Counted from the first letter of the stretch, positions 1-8,850 are shown. The stretch is DNA of 64,000 nt from Flagellimonas alvinocaridis (GCF_004916895.1 NZ_SNTZ01000001.1:1-64000); one strand, 5' to 3'. Notes: generated from the sequence alone by a model not told the origin. Numbers and translations are program-made.

Positions 1-147
1 ACAGAATAGATATAAAAGGAGAATCGATGAGAAGAAAATTAAAAAATAAAAACTAAGTTTAACCCAAGGATAGATCAAATCTGGGCAGTTCGTTTGCTAT
101 GGTCAGTTTTATCCGGCGAAGGTGGGTCAGTTTACCCGGCTTATCCA
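1..147 (+). mobile_element. Right end of an IS21-family insertion sequence (partial)
   Basis: The first bases encode the last residues of an IstB-like helper ATPase. After its stop come two tandem copies of a motif of the form GGTCAGTTT-(T)A-YCCGGC, at about 101-117 and 125-140. Repeated blocks of this style are a known trait of IS21-family ends, where IstA binds several internal copies. The outer edge is placed near the CA at 146-147, because IS21 elements usually end in CA, but this is approximate. The rest of the element lies left of the window. It sits beside the conjugation operon, so it probably inserted into the ICE. Confidence 0.6.
3..56 (+). CDS. istB: IstB-like IS21 helper ATPase, C-terminal fragment
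   Basis: An open frame enters from the left edge and ends at a TAA. Its last residues read R-I-D-I-K-G-E-S-M-R-R-K and then a Lys/Asn-rich tail. The Arg-Ile-x-(I/L)-K-G-E-S-(M/L)-R signature is the usual C-terminus of IstB proteins from Bacteroidetes IS21 elements. IstB is an AAA+ ATPase that assists the IstA transposase in target selection. Only 17 residues are visible, so the call rests on this tail and on the IS21-like repeats directly downstream. Confidence 0.55.
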   Translation, partial: RIDIKGESMRRKLKNKN

Positions 148-257
148 ATAAGAGGAAGTGATTCAGCTTTTGAACGATTTGTACAGTAAGATAATTTCTG
201 AAACAAATTCAATTATAATCGCTTTCAAACTCTTTACCAGCTCCAAAAATAATTCCT

Positions 258-899
258 TCATAGCATTGATTTTAATGTTGTTAAAATGAGGTTGGCCACA
301 AGCCGTAGATTCTTTGAATCCGAATAATAATTTTCCTCATCCCCATTACTCAAAAAACCCAATTCCACCAATACAGAGGGCAAATAACCTATCGTTTCCC
401 TTAGCACCTGAAAATTGGCAAACTTTACGCCCCTACTCTCAAAACCCATCTTCTTATTAAGGTTCGCTTGTAAATTAAAGGCAAGCCAAGTAGCATTATC
501 GGAATACTGGGTTTGTTGACTTCCCACGTAAACTTCAATACCCCTTGCATAGGGATTATCGGAATGGTTGCAATGCAACGACACGAACAAATCAACTTTT
601 AAGGTTTTGGCCAGCTTGGTTCTATCGGACAAATAAATTAATGTATCGTTATATCGTGTCAAATAGATTTCCATTGGCGATTTTGACTTTTCGTTAAGCT
701 CTAAAATGGCCTTGGCAATATTCAAAACAACCTCTTTTTCCTGTACGCTATTTTCACCGATTGCACCCGAATCTTTTCCACCGTGTCCGGGGTCGATCAC
801 AACTACTTTTTTTGCATCCAAATCCTGCCCCGAAAGCAAGCAACTTTTGAAGAGCAAAATGGCAAAACTGACGTTTTTGAGCAGATTTTTCATTTTCAT
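258..899 (-). CDS. N-acetylmuramoyl-L-alanine amidase (Amidase_3), periplasmic
   Basis: This Zn-dependent amidase should cut the bond between N-acetylmuramic acid and the stem peptide of peptidoglycan. From the chosen start (213 aa) there is an N-terminal signal peptide (about residues 1-24) and an Amidase_3 domain. Ligands and catalytic residues are visible: H39 in DPGHGG, a Glu near 54, H109 in SLHCN, and E179 in VELGFLS. The longer open frame begins 24 codons upstream, but its extra residues are not signal-like; the ATG giving MKMKNLL fits better. It is divergent from the tra operon. ICEs often carry a lytic enzyme to open the wall for the conjugation pore, which is the likely job here, but a housekeeping role cannot be excluded. 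Confidence 0.85.
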   Translation of the reverse strand: MKMKNLLKNVSFAILLFKSCLLSGQDLDAKKVVVIDPGHGGKDSGAIGENSVQEKEVVLNIAKAILELNEKSKSPMEIYLTRYNDTLIYLSDRTKLAKTLKVDLFVSLHCNHSDNPYARGIEVYVGSQQTQYSDNATWLAFNLQANLNKKMGFESRGVKFANFQVLRETIGYLPSVLVELGFLSNGDEENYYSDSKNLRLVANLILTTLKSML

Positions 900-1082
900 T
901 TTTCGGGTTATCAACAGTCGGGTTTCAAAATCGCATAGAATTTGATGCCAAATAATAGCAACGGAAACCAAACAATATCAAATAATATTTTATTCACAAT
1001 TAATTGATTTACAATATTTTACCCTCAAATATATGTAAATTTCCCATAACGAAAACAATACAAATTTTTAAACTTATTCGTT

Positions 1083-1370
1083 ATGAAAAAATCACATTAT
1101 TTGGCAGGCGTTCTTTCGTTATTGACCACATCCCTTTTTGCCCAAATCGGTGGCATCGAGGATTCGGTCAATGACGTTTCCGATACCATCCGAACCATTT
1201 TCCCCATCATCCTTGGGGTCATCTTCCTTATTGGCTTCCTCTTCAATGCCGGACACTTTTTTGGTGAAAACGCCGACCTCAAAAAAGGCATTACCCGTGT
1301 ACTGGTCTTTGTGCTTATCGCCGGGGCGGTTGTGGGCATCTTTACTTATTTAATTGGCATCGTAGTTTAA
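1083..1370 (+). CDS. traE: Conjugative transposon protein TraE (DUF4134)
   Basis: This 95-residue protein has a signal peptide ending near A20-Q21, a short periplasmic stretch, and two membrane segments (about 37-57 and 70-94). Size, topology and position directly before TraF and TraG match the DUF4134/TraE family of Bacteroidetes conjugative transposons. TraE is thought to act as a small inner-membrane or pilin-like part of the mating channel, comparable to VirB2, though that equivalence is not firmly shown. It is the first visible gene of the forward tra operon, and the 180 bp upstream should hold a promoter. TraA-D equivalents are not visible here and may lie left of the window. Confidence 0.85.
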   Translation: MKKSHYLAGVLSLLTTSLFAQIGGIEDSVNDVSDTIRTIFPIILGVIFLIGFLFNAGHFFGENADLKKGITRVLVFVLIAGAVVGIFTYLIGIVV

Positions 1371-1371
1371 A

Positions 1372-1656
1372 ATGAAGAAGTACGAGGTCTATAGAAATAT
1401 GCGGAAAGGGGCGGTCATTTTTGGCCTGCCCATTTCTTTGTTCGCCTTGATGATGGTTTCCATTTTGGGATCCTTGCTCATCATCATCTTTTCTTTTGGT
1501 TTTGGTATCATCATAGGACTATTGCTGTTCAATGCCGTTCTCTATATCGCCCTGATACGGATGGCCAACAACCCACAACTCTTTCAAATGGGAAACCCCT
1601 TCCCGAAAATCATCAGTAACAAGCGTAACTCAGGATTTGATTATGAACAAGATTAA
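1372..1656 (+). CDS. traF: Conjugative transposon protein TraF (DUF4133, VirB3-like)
   Basis: This 94-residue protein has a short cytoplasmic N-terminus (KKYEVYRNMRKGA), two closely spaced membrane segments (about 16-38 and 40-60), and a polar tail. That matches DUF4133/TraF, the VirB3-like partner of the VirB4-type ATPase in Bacteroidetes conjugation systems. The start follows the traE stop by one base, and the last codons overlap the start of traG, so the three are clearly translated as one operon. Confidence 0.85.
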   Translation: MKKYEVYRNMRKGAVIFGLPISLFALMMVSILGSLLIIIFSFGFGIIIGLLLFNAVLYIALIRMANNPQLFQMGNPFPKIISNKRNSGFDYEQD

Positions 1657-4048
1657 CCTTTCGGCATATCGACCTATTGCGGATATTCAAGATAATATCG
1701 TCTTTGCCAACAATGGCAATGTGGTATTGTGCTTTAAGGGCAATCTACCTGAAATCTATTCGCTTTCCGAAAAGGACTTTGAGGATATGCACGGGGCTTG
1801 GTTCCAGGCTTTAAAGTCTCTACCCGTGGGTACTGTAGTCCATAAACAGGATATTTATTTAAAGAAAACCTATTCCTCGGAACAACTGCCGAACAGCACC
1901 TTTTTAGAAAAGGCCACGCACGACCATTTTAAAGGTCGAGAATATATCGAACATCAATGCTATCTGTTCTTTATCCTTACCAAGAACAAGGCACTCAACA
2001 ATCCAAAATACGTCAACCCCTTCCGAAAGGTGTCCAAAAGTATCGTTCAGGAAATGGACGATAACGTAAAGGGCTTCGCCAATGCGGTCAATGATTCGGT
2101 TTCCTATATCAGCAACAGTCGCAGGGTGTCCCTGAGACCATTAAAAGAGACGGAAATAATGGAGTTTACCCGAAATTATTTCAATGGGTTCAGTGAGGGA
2201 TTTGACACCGACATCTTATTGGAAAAGAAAAACGTCGCCATTGGCGACAACCATTTTGATGCCCTGGCCATTAACAGCGAACTGTGCTTTGGCGAAAGTG
2301 TACAGAGCAGCAAGACCAATGAGAAATTCACTTCGGACGATTTTGTATTTCATCAGGGGTTTATCGATGGCTTAGGGCTTACGCTCTACGAAAACCATAT
2401 CGTCAACCAAATCCTATATCTTGACGACAAGCAAAAGTGGCGCAAACTGCTCGACAAAAAAGTGGAGGAACTGAACAAAAGCTCCAATTTCGGTTCTCAG
2501 AACAAAGTGGTGCTTGGTAAAATCCAGCACATCCTTGACCAAATCAATGCCGACGACAATGCTCGGATTATTCGTGGTCATCTCAATGTAGTGTATTGGG
2601 CAAAAGACAAAAAGGGTCTTGATTCGATTACCTCAAAAATCAAGACCGAGTTTAAGGAACTCGATATCATCCCATACTACCCAAGAGGCGAAGAACGAAA
2701 AAATTACATTCTAAATAGCTTCTGCTGTTTCTCATCCAACTTTTCAAACAACGACTTGTATGTCACCGATTTAAAGCACGCCCTTTGCCTGTTCATCAAC
2801 AATACCAACTACAAATCGGATGCAACCGGAATCATCTTCAATGACCGAGAGCATAACATTCCTGTTTTAAAAGATGTTTGGGACGAACGCAAAAAGCGCA
2901 TCAAGGCACGGAACTTCGCCATATTCGCCCCAACGGGCGAGGGCAAATCCTTTTTGGCCAATAACATCCTGCGCCAATATTTTGAAAACGGTGTCCGTCT
3001 GGTCATTATCGATTTGGGCGGTTCGTATACGAAATTCGCCAAGCTCTATCCCGAAAAATACACCGTGCTACGTTATGAAAGCGGAAAAAATCTGGGTATC
3101 AATCCATTTTACATCAGCGACCAAAACGACCTGACACCGGAACGTCTGGAGGATTTGTCCGTGTTCCTTTTTGAACTCTTCGCTTCGGATTTAAAGGTAA
3201 CCAAGGCACAATCCGTTTCTGTCAAGAAGATTCTGAGCCATTATTACGATAGCGTTTCGGAAAACCATTCCCTTGACGGGTTCTACCATTTTATAGAAAG
3301 GCACCATAAGGATATTCTGAACGACCTAAAAATCCATCCCGACTACTTTAATGTAACGAGCTTTTTGCACGTAATGTCAGAGTACGTCGGCGATGGTCTA
3401 TATAGTTTTTTGTTCGAGGTCAGCGAAGACCAGACCTATAAAATAGAGGACAAACGGTTGATTGTTTTTGAGCTTGATGAAGTGAAGGACAACAAGGAAA
3501 TCCTGTCCGTGATGCTCAAGCTCATCAAATCCTCCATCCAACGCACCATTTGGCGGAACCGTGCCGAAAAAGGCATCATCCTATTCGATGAGTTTGCCAA
3601 ACAGTTGAAGTTTGAAAACGTGTTGGAAAGTGTGGAGTTCTACTATCAGGCCATTCGAAAGCAGAACGGTGCCATAGGAATTATTTTACAGTCCATCAAC
3701 CAATTGCCGAACAATTCCACATCGGCAAGCATCCTCGAAAACACCCAGGTCATCTATAGCCTGAACAATGAAAAGGGCTATGAGGAACTGGTCAAACGGT
3801 TGAACCTATCCAGTCACGACCTGAACCAGTTAAAATCCATCAAGAACAACCTTTCAGGGCCGAGAAAGTACACCGAAATGTTCATCAAAATTGGCAAGGA
3901 AAGCAACATTTTCCGATTGGAAGTCCCCAAGGAAGTCTATGCGGCTTACCTAACGGACGGAACAGAAAACGAGGTCATAATGGCCATTTATAACAGAACA
4001 AACAATATGGAACAGGCCATAAAAGAATTCACATCTAAATCACAATAA
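1643..4048 (+). CDS. traG: Conjugation ATPase TraG (VirB4 family)
   Basis: This cytoplasmic ATPase of about 800 residues powers assembly of the type IV secretion channel. A Walker A motif (PTGEGKS) lies near residue 430 and a Walker B motif (IILFDEF) near 645. The N-terminal 400 residues match the VirB4-like CagE/TrbE-type region seen in TraG of Bacteroidetes. A TTG lies six bases upstream in frame, but the ATG giving MNKINLS was chosen; either way the gene overlaps the end of traF. No internal stops or missing motifs are seen, so the ATPase looks functional. Confidence 0.93.
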   Translation: MNKINLSAYRPIADIQDNIVFANNGNVVLCFKGNLPEIYSLSEKDFEDMHGAWFQALKSLPVGTVVHKQDIYLKKTYSSEQLPNSTFLEKATHDHFKGREYIEHQCYLFFILTKNKALNNPKYVNPFRKVSKSIVQEMDDNVKGFANAVNDSVSYISNSRRVSLRPLKETEIMEFTRNYFNGFSEGFDTDILLEKKNVAIGDNHFDALAINSELCFGESVQSSKTNEKFTSDDFVFHQGFIDGLGLTLYENHIVNQILYLDDKQKWRKLLDKKVEELNKSSNFGSQNKVVLGKIQHILDQINADDNARIIRGHLNVVYWAKDKKGLDSITSKIKTEFKELDIIPYYPRGEERKNYILNSFCCFSSNFSNNDLYVTDLKHALCLFINNTNYKSDATGIIFNDREHNIPVLKDVWDERKKRIKARNFAIFAPTGEGKSFLANNILRQYFENGVRLVIIDLGGSYTKFAKLYPEKYTVLRYESGKNLGINPFYISDQNDLTPERLEDLSVFLFELFASDLKVTKAQSVSVKKILSHYYDSVSENHSLDGFYHFIERHHKDILNDLKIHPDYFNVTSFLHVMSEYVGDGLYSFLFEVSEDQTYKIEDKRLIVFELDEVKDNKEILSVMLKLIKSSIQRTIWRNRAEKGIILFDEFAKQLKFENVLESVEFYYQAIRKQNGAIGIILQSINQLPNNSTSASILENTQVIYSLNNEKGYEELVKRLNLSSHDLNQLKSIKNNLSGPRKYTEMFIKIGKESNIFRLEVPKEVYAAYLTDGTENEVIMAIYNRTNNMEQAIKEFTSKSQ

Positions 4049-4050
4049 TT

Positions 4051-4638
4051 ATGAAGACAAAAATCAAAATTTATTCAATCGGGATATTCCTTGCAATTTC
4101 CCTTTTAATGCCCGGTCGTGCCACCGCCCAGGGGATGCCCGTTTATGACAACACCAATTTCATCAGCTTGGTAAAACAGCTTTTGGAATCAGGAAAGCAG
4201 ACCGCACAGCTCATCAAATCCGTGAAGTTTTTAAAAGATGCCAAAGAAAGCATCGAGAAGGTATCAAACGTGGTACAACAACTTAGAGCTGTTCAGGAAA
4301 TTGCCAGCAACAACCAACGCCTTATCCAAATAATGCAGGACGATATGCAGGACATTCTCAATTCACCCTATATCAAGCCGGAAGAGGTCAGTCGTGTGGT
4401 GGAATCCTTTGAGGCCATTGTTCAAAACTCCTTGGACACGGTGGATTTTATTGATGAAGTACTATCCAGTGACTACCTCAAAATGAGCGATGCTGAACGT
4501 GCGGCCATTTTAAAGGCCAAAGAAATAGAATCTAAGGAAATGGTGTCAGCTGTTAACACCAAAACCCGAAGGTATCGGGATATTATTTCCTTCAGGAAAA
4601 TGCAGGATAAGGTCAATAACCGCGAAACTAATTATTAA
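4051..4638 (+). CDS. traI: Conjugative transposon protein TraI (DUF4141, VirB5-like)
   Basis: This 195-residue exported protein has an N-terminal signal segment ending near A24-T-A-Q. The mature part is mostly helical with coiled-coil-like heptads (about 35-100), ending in a basic region. This fits DUF4141/TraI, proposed to be a periplasmic, VirB5-like part of the mating apparatus. It begins two bases after the traG stop and ends two bases before traJ. Confidence 0.82.
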   Translation: MKTKIKIYSIGIFLAISLLMPGRATAQGMPVYDNTNFISLVKQLLESGKQTAQLIKSVKFLKDAKESIEKVSNVVQQLRAVQEIASNNQRLIQIMQDDMQDILNSPYIKPEEVSRVVESFEAIVQNSLDTVDFIDEVLSSDYLKMSDAERAAILKAKEIESKEMVSAVNTKTRRYRDIISFRKMQDKVNNRETNY

Positions 4639-4640
4639 CG

Positions 4641-5483
4641 ATGACCACCACCATCATTTTAGGGATTGGTCTCGAATACGTCGATACCATTTTTCAGACC
4701 ATACAGAACAGCGCATTCTCGCAATACACCATTGCCGGGATGAAAACGCTTGCCGTGCTGTTCTTTTTGGTCAACATCCTTAAAAAATATAACGAAGGCG
4801 TGGCTGATAGGGATGGCTATTCCTGGGGATTGAGTCCGGGCGAGCTGGCCAAGAATTTTGCCATTGTTCTTTTGGTCATTTTCTCTACGCAAATTTTAGG
4901 TTTTTTTGACGATATTTTGGTGGCCATAGAAGGTCAATACAGGGGAACGGCACCTGCCTTGTTACCATTGCAAATGCAGGATATTCCCATTGAAGAGGAA
5001 ATCGGGTTTGTACAGGCCGCACAAGCGGCAATGGCATTGTTGTACGAAGCATTGGTAACACCGTTGTACGGTTTCAAGATATTTGCATTCATCGTCAGTA
5101 TTATTCTGTGGATTTTGGATTTGTTCATTTATCCACTTTTCCTTGCTGAACGCTTTTTCTTGTTAGGCATAATGCAGGCATTCTTTCCTTTGGTCATCAG
5201 CTTGGCGGTCTTTGAAAAATTCCGGTCGCTTGCGTACAACTTCTTCAAACTGTATGCAGCCGTTTATATGCTCGTGCCGGCTTTCTTTTTGGTCAACGTC
5301 TTTATCAATGCCATCTACAACGAAATCAATACCAATTTCTGGACCAATCTATTCGGTACGGATGTTGGCCAAGGCTTTTTTGCCCCTGTGGTGCAATTAG
5401 GCTCCGTTGTGTTCATTGTGTTCCTAAAGTTTAAGTTATATAGGCGTGCCACCTCATTTACCCTCAGATTGTTCAGCAACTAA
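4641..5483 (+). CDS. traJ: Conjugative transposon protein TraJ (VirB6-like membrane protein)
   Basis: This 280-residue polytopic inner-membrane protein has about six hydrophobic segments: near 28-47, 73-92, 140-165, 170-195, 205-228 and 255-272. It matches TraJ of Bacteroidetes conjugative transposons in size, order and topology. VirB6-like proteins line the inner-membrane part of the DNA channel. It is tightly packed between traI and traK. The reading frame is intact, with no odd features. Confidence 0.85.
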   Translation: MTTTIILGIGLEYVDTIFQTIQNSAFSQYTIAGMKTLAVLFFLVNILKKYNEGVADRDGYSWGLSPGELAKNFAIVLLVIFSTQILGFFDDILVAIEGQYRGTAPALLPLQMQDIPIEEEIGFVQAAQAAMALLYEALVTPLYGFKIFAFIVSIILWILDLFIYPLFLAERFFLLGIMQAFFPLVISLAVFEKFRSLAYNFFKLYAAVYMLVPAFFLVNVFINAIYNEINTNFWTNLFGTDVGQGFFAPVVQLGSVVFIVFLKFKLYRRATSFTLRLFSN

Positions 5484-5493
5484 ACCTATCAAA

Positions 5494-6123
5494 ATGAAAA
5501 CACCGTACAAAAACATTTATGCCGTCCTAAAAACAAATCGGTTCATCGTGCTTGCCGTGGTTATCTCTGCGGCATTGTCGAGCTTCTTTTCGGTTTGGAT
5601 GGCTCATACCATTAACAAAAGGGCATTAAACAGTGCCTTTGCCGTCAACACCGATGGTTCGGTGATTCCATTAACGTTGGTCGTGCAACAAGAAAATTTT
5701 AAGGTCGAGGCCTTGTCGCACTTGCAACTGTTCCACACCTATTTCTATAACATCGATGCGAGCAATTATGAAAAAAATCTGGAAAAGGCACTTTGGTTGG
5801 GCAACAGTTCTGTAGATAACCTCTATCGTCAGAAAAAAGCGGACGGGGTCTATAACCGATTGCTGCAATATTCCCTGGTTCAAAAAGTGTTGAGTATCGA
5901 TTCCCAAATCGAGAAACGGGATGACACCTATGCATTCAGAACGGTAACCATTTTTGAAATCAACCGTGGTTCTACCATTGACACCTACGAATTGGTCTCT
6001 ATTGGAAACCTGATTACCGTTGATAGGAACTTTCCCAACAATCCGCACGGGCTGCTCATCACCGAATATTTCGAGAACTCATTAAGAAAAATTGAGCCGA
6101 CCAGCCTGCCGTCGGGCAGGTAA
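5494..6123 (+). CDS. traK: Conjugative transposon protein TraK (VirB8-like)
   Basis: From the ATG giving MKTPYKNIYAV the protein has 209 residues: a short cytoplasmic N-terminus, one membrane segment (about 20-40), and a periplasmic domain. That layout and its place between TraJ and TraM fit TraK, the VirB8-like scaffold. A longer frame begins inside traJ, but its extra 16 residues are implausible. The last seven codons (T-S-L-P-S-G-R) are made by a GC-rich palindrome, so the C-terminus seems to have been altered by a repeat insertion. TraL, often found between TraK and TraM in CTnDOT-like elements, is absent. Confidence 0.85.
   Translation: MKTPYKNIYAVLKTNRFIVLAVVISAALSSFFSVWMAHTINKRALNSAFAVNTDGSVIPLTLVVQQENFKVEALSHLQLFHTYFYNIDASNYEKNLEKALWLGNSSVDNLYRQKKADGVYNRLLQYSLVQKVLSIDSQIEKRDDTYAFRTVTIFEINRGSTIDTYELVSIGNLITVDRNFPNNPHGLLITEYFENSLRKIEPTSLPSGR
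6105..6120. repeat. Short GC-rich palindrome at the 3' end of traK
   Basis: The sequence CCTGCC-GTCG-GGCAGG forms a six-base-pair hairpin and makes the last codons of traK. Palindromes of this CCTGCC...GGCAGG type are scattered through many Flavobacteriaceae genomes, usually between genes. Here one overlaps a coding end in the middle of an operon. Confidence 0.7.
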
Positions 6124-6145
6124 TCGGCAATTAAAAACTACTATT

Positions 6146-7087
6146 ATGAAAGTTAAAGTTGAAAAGAACAAAATAGTATTTGCCATTGTCCTGGCCACGC
6201 TGCTCATTTTCCTTATTTCCTATTCGGTTATGGTTATGGGCGATGACGAAAGCGACAATGAAAATCTGGAACAGACCTTGGTGCCCGAGCTGGAAGAAGA
6301 ACAAAAGGAATATGATTCCAAACTGGATGCCATCAATGATTTAAAAGAAGTACGGGAAACCAATGCACCAAGCATTTATGATGAAAAGCTGTTGGATTCT
6401 ACCGGACTTTACAATCCCGACCTACCCGAATTGGAAAAACAGCGCATCGTGGACAGTATCTATAAATCCAACAGGATTAACTATTCCGAAAGGACGTATC
6501 GGAATATCGGAACAAAAAGGGTTGTCCAAAAAACCGAACAGAAAATTGATTCTTCCGAAATCATTGCCGAACAAAAAATCAAGGCCAAGGAACTCGGTCT
6601 AGAACATCAATTGTTCTTTGCCTCGGATCCAAAGCGAAATGAAATTTCTGTGCTTGGTGCAACGGATGATGTTATTTATGTCGTGGTCAATGGCGACCAG
6701 ACCGTTATGGTCAATTCCCGTTTACGGATGCGTTTGATGCAGGATGCGACCATTAACGGCAAGCGCATTCCGAAAAATACCGATGTCTTTGGTTTTATAA
6801 GCTTTCAGCCTAATCGTGCCCTTATCGAAATAGAAAATATCGACCATCATCCCACAAGCCTAAAGGCAATTGATTTTCAGGATGGCAGCGAGGGCATCTA
6901 TGTACAGAATAGTTTCAGGGCAGAGGCCACGGGCGAAGTGCTGGACGATATTATTCAGGACATCAACGTGCCTGGTGTTCCCCAAGTCGGCGGTGTCAGT
7001 AAAGTGCTTCGCCGAAGAAACCGAAACGTAAAGGTGACAGTGCTCAATAATTACAAACTCATTTTAAAATCCGACAATCGGCAATAA
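6146..7087 (+). CDS. traM: Conjugative transposon protein TraM
   Basis: This 313-residue protein has one N-terminal membrane anchor (about 10-29), then a long Glu/Asp/Lys-rich stretch (about 35-150) and a C-terminal beta-rich domain with an E-I-S-V-L-G segment. That matches TraM of Bacteroidetes conjugative transposons, a periplasm-spanning protein compared with VirB10. The ATG giving MKVKVEKNK is chosen over an upstream start, which would translate the palindrome at the end of traK. It lies 22 bp after traK and 16 bp before traN. Confidence 0.87.
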   Translation: MKVKVEKNKIVFAIVLATLLIFLISYSVMVMGDDESDNENLEQTLVPELEEEQKEYDSKLDAINDLKEVRETNAPSIYDEKLLDSTGLYNPDLPELEKQRIVDSIYKSNRINYSERTYRNIGTKRVVQKTEQKIDSSEIIAEQKIKAKELGLEHQLFFASDPKRNEISVLGATDDVIYVVVNGDQTVMVNSRLRMRLMQDATINGKRIPKNTDVFGFISFQPNRALIEIENIDHHPTSLKAIDFQDGSEGIYVQNSFRAEATGEVLDDIIQDINVPGVPQVGGVSKVLRRRNRNVKVTVLNNYKLILKSDNRQ

Positions 7088-7103
7088 TTTAATTCCTATC
7101 ACA

Positions 7104-7928
7104 ATGAAAACTTACATCCTATCACTGCTATTGATTTGCCCAATCTTTATAACGGCACAACAAACCCTGGACACCATATATGCCAATGACCAAAAGAACG
7201 TTGCCCTGTTCTTTCCAGAACCAATTCGTCAGGGCATCACAGGTTCAGAGAATTTTGTCTTTACCTATAACCGGGAAAAGGAACAATATTTTGGCTTGTT
7301 GCAGGCCAAGCCCGGAAAGGAAAGTAATCTGCTAGTAATCAACCGAAATGGCGCCATTTTTTCGTATATTGTATGTTACAGAGAGCAGCTTGAAAAGCTG
7401 AATTATTTTATCCCGATGGATAGCAGTATAGGCAATGAAAGGCCTGTATTTATTGAAAACGAGGGGCAGCTAAACCCTGTAAGGGAAATTGGAAATCGGA
7501 CTTATTATTATCAAAAATTCTGTTCCTATCTGCTGACCCGAAAACATCGCATCGGAAGGATAAAAAAACGAAGCGAGGGCATTGTTCTGAGCATCGAAAA
7601 TATTGTTTTTGACAGAGAGGAACTGTACTTCGTGATTCGCATTGAGAACAAATCCACATTGGATTACGATTTGAATTTTTTGAACTTTTCGGTCGAGACC
7701 CGACAAAAGGGAAGGAAAAAATCCTTGCAAAGCCTGCATCAAGAACCGCTCTTTGTCCACGACCGACCTAGCAAAATAGCTGAAGGCGAAACCTCCAGAT
7801 TGGTTTATGTGATGCCTAAATTTTCGTTGAGCGATGACCGCAGGGTGATTCTGGAACTGAACGAAAACAATGGCGAACGCAACCTGAAATTGAAGGTGTC
7901 CCATAATTTTATCAATAACCCAAATTAG
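7104..7928 (+). CDS. traN: Conjugative transposon protein TraN (DUF4138)
   Basis: This 274-residue secreted protein begins with a signal peptide (about 1-18, ending T-A-Q-Q) and continues as a beta-rich DUF4138 domain. TraN is thought to act as the outer-membrane or VirB9-like part of the conjugation channel. It is the last recognisable tra gene; TraO, TraP and TraQ seen in CTnDOT are not present here. A lipoprotein-type frame follows after six bases. Confidence 0.85.
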   Translation: MKTYILSLLLICPIFITAQQTLDTIYANDQKNVALFFPEPIRQGITGSENFVFTYNREKEQYFGLLQAKPGKESNLLVINRNGAIFSYIVCYREQLEKLNYFIPMDSSIGNERPVFIENEGQLNPVREIGNRTYYYQKFCSYLLTRKHRIGRIKKRSEGIVLSIENIVFDREELYFVIRIENKSTLDYDLNFLNFSVETRQKGRKKSLQSLHQEPLFVHDRPSKIAEGETSRLVYVMPKFSLSDDRRVILELNENNGERNLKLKVSHNFINNPN

Positions 7929-7934
7929 AATATT

Positions 7935-8299
7935 ATGAAAAGATTGGTCATTTATGCGTTGGTTCTGCTGCTTTTTGCCTGTGCAGAACAAAAGGAACTT
8001 TCCCCTGTCGAAACGGCTCAAATTGTTGCTGAAAGTTTTTACACTAAAGACAACACAACCCTAAAAAACCATACGACAAAAGAAGGCTATGACGGTATGG
8101 TGAGCATCCAGAATTTTGTGCCGGATGGAAATTCAAACGATTCAGATTTTAAGATATTGAATGAGAAAACCGATGGTGAAATTGCCTGGTAAAATTCTCT
8201 ACTTCTTACGATTCAAAACCTGAAACCTTCAAGCTGGTCAAACAAGATGGGCAATGGAAAGTTACACAGCAAGGTGTTAGGGAAAAAACGCCTTTTTAA
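7935..8299 (+). pseudogene. Frameshifted small lipoprotein at the end of the tra operon
   Basis: The first frame (85 aa, stop at 8190-8192) begins with a lipoprotein signal (LLFACAEQ) and a helical segment. Right at its stop, the next frame continues the same style of sequence: V-K-F-S-T-S-Y-D, then F-K-L-V-K-Q-D-G-Q-W-K-V and a stop at 8297-8299. A segment like K-L-V-K-x-D-G-x-W-K-V is the usual end of NTF2-like lipoproteins (DUF4878-type). One missing G in TGGTAAAA would join the two frames into about 121 residues. It is therefore a recent frameshift or a sequencing error. Expected location is the outer membrane; its function in transfer is unknown. Confidence 0.65.
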
Positions 8300-8312
8300 A
8301 CTTTCTCAATAG

Positions 8313-8350
8313 AAATGGCGACTCGGTTTTAAAAGCTCAAATCGCCATTT
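8313..8350. terminator. Bidirectional terminator between tra operon and dps
   Basis: A perfect nine-base-pair inverted repeat (AAATGGCGA and TCGCCATTT) brackets a loop of 20 bases and is followed by T-rich sequence. It lies between the converging tra operon and the hydrolase-dps unit. Confidence 0.65.
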
Positions 8351-8362
8351 TTCATTTTCCGT

Positions 8363-8833
8363 TTATAGATGGGAACGCAGCATCCACGCCATTTTTTCGT
8401 GTTCTTCCAATAGTCCTCCCAACATTCCGGCAGAGCCCTCGTCCTTATACTTGTCGCTACATTGCCCTATGTTTTTACGGATTTCAACGATGATACTTTC
8501 GTGGTCTGATAGCAATGTTTTGATAAAGTCTTTTGATGTCGTGCCCTCTTCGTACTTTTCGGTCAACTGGGTCAATTCCAACATTTCCTTTAAGGATGAA
8601 GGTGGGAAATGCCCCAACGAGCGAATTCGTTCTGCCAAATCGTCCACAAATCCGTCAATTTGGTCGAACTGTTCCTCAAAAAATTCGTGCATCGGTTTAA
8701 AATCGCTTCCTTGAACGTTCCAATGCGCCTTTTTTGTCTTTAGGAAAAGTGCAAATTCGTCCGCCAAGATTTTGCCCAATATGTCCGAGACCTCTTGTCT
8801 GTTTTCTGCGGAAATGCCAATGTTAACTTTCAT
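8363..8833 (-). CDS. dps: Dps family DNA starvation/ferritin-like protein
   Basis: This 156-residue four-helix protein has the Dps signature: K-A-H-W-N-V-x-G near residue 38, then E-x-x-x-D-x-x-D-D-L-A-E-R-I-R near 57-70, which together supply the ferroxidase ligands at the dimer interface. Dps cages oxidise iron with peroxide and protect DNA. It starts 17 bp after the alpha/beta hydrolase gene on the same strand, so the two probably share a transcript. As ICE cargo it would give the host oxidative-stress protection. The family call is firm. Confidence 0.92.
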   Translation of the reverse strand: MKVNIGISAENRQEVSDILGKILADEFALFLKTKKAHWNVQGSDFKPMHEFFEEQFDQIDGFVDDLAERIRSLGHFPPSSLKEMLELTQLTEKYEEGTTSKDFIKTLLSDHESIIVEIRKNIGQCSDKYKDEGSAGMLGGLLEEHEKMAWMLRSHL

Positions 8834-8850
8834 TTTCAGATTGTTATTTG

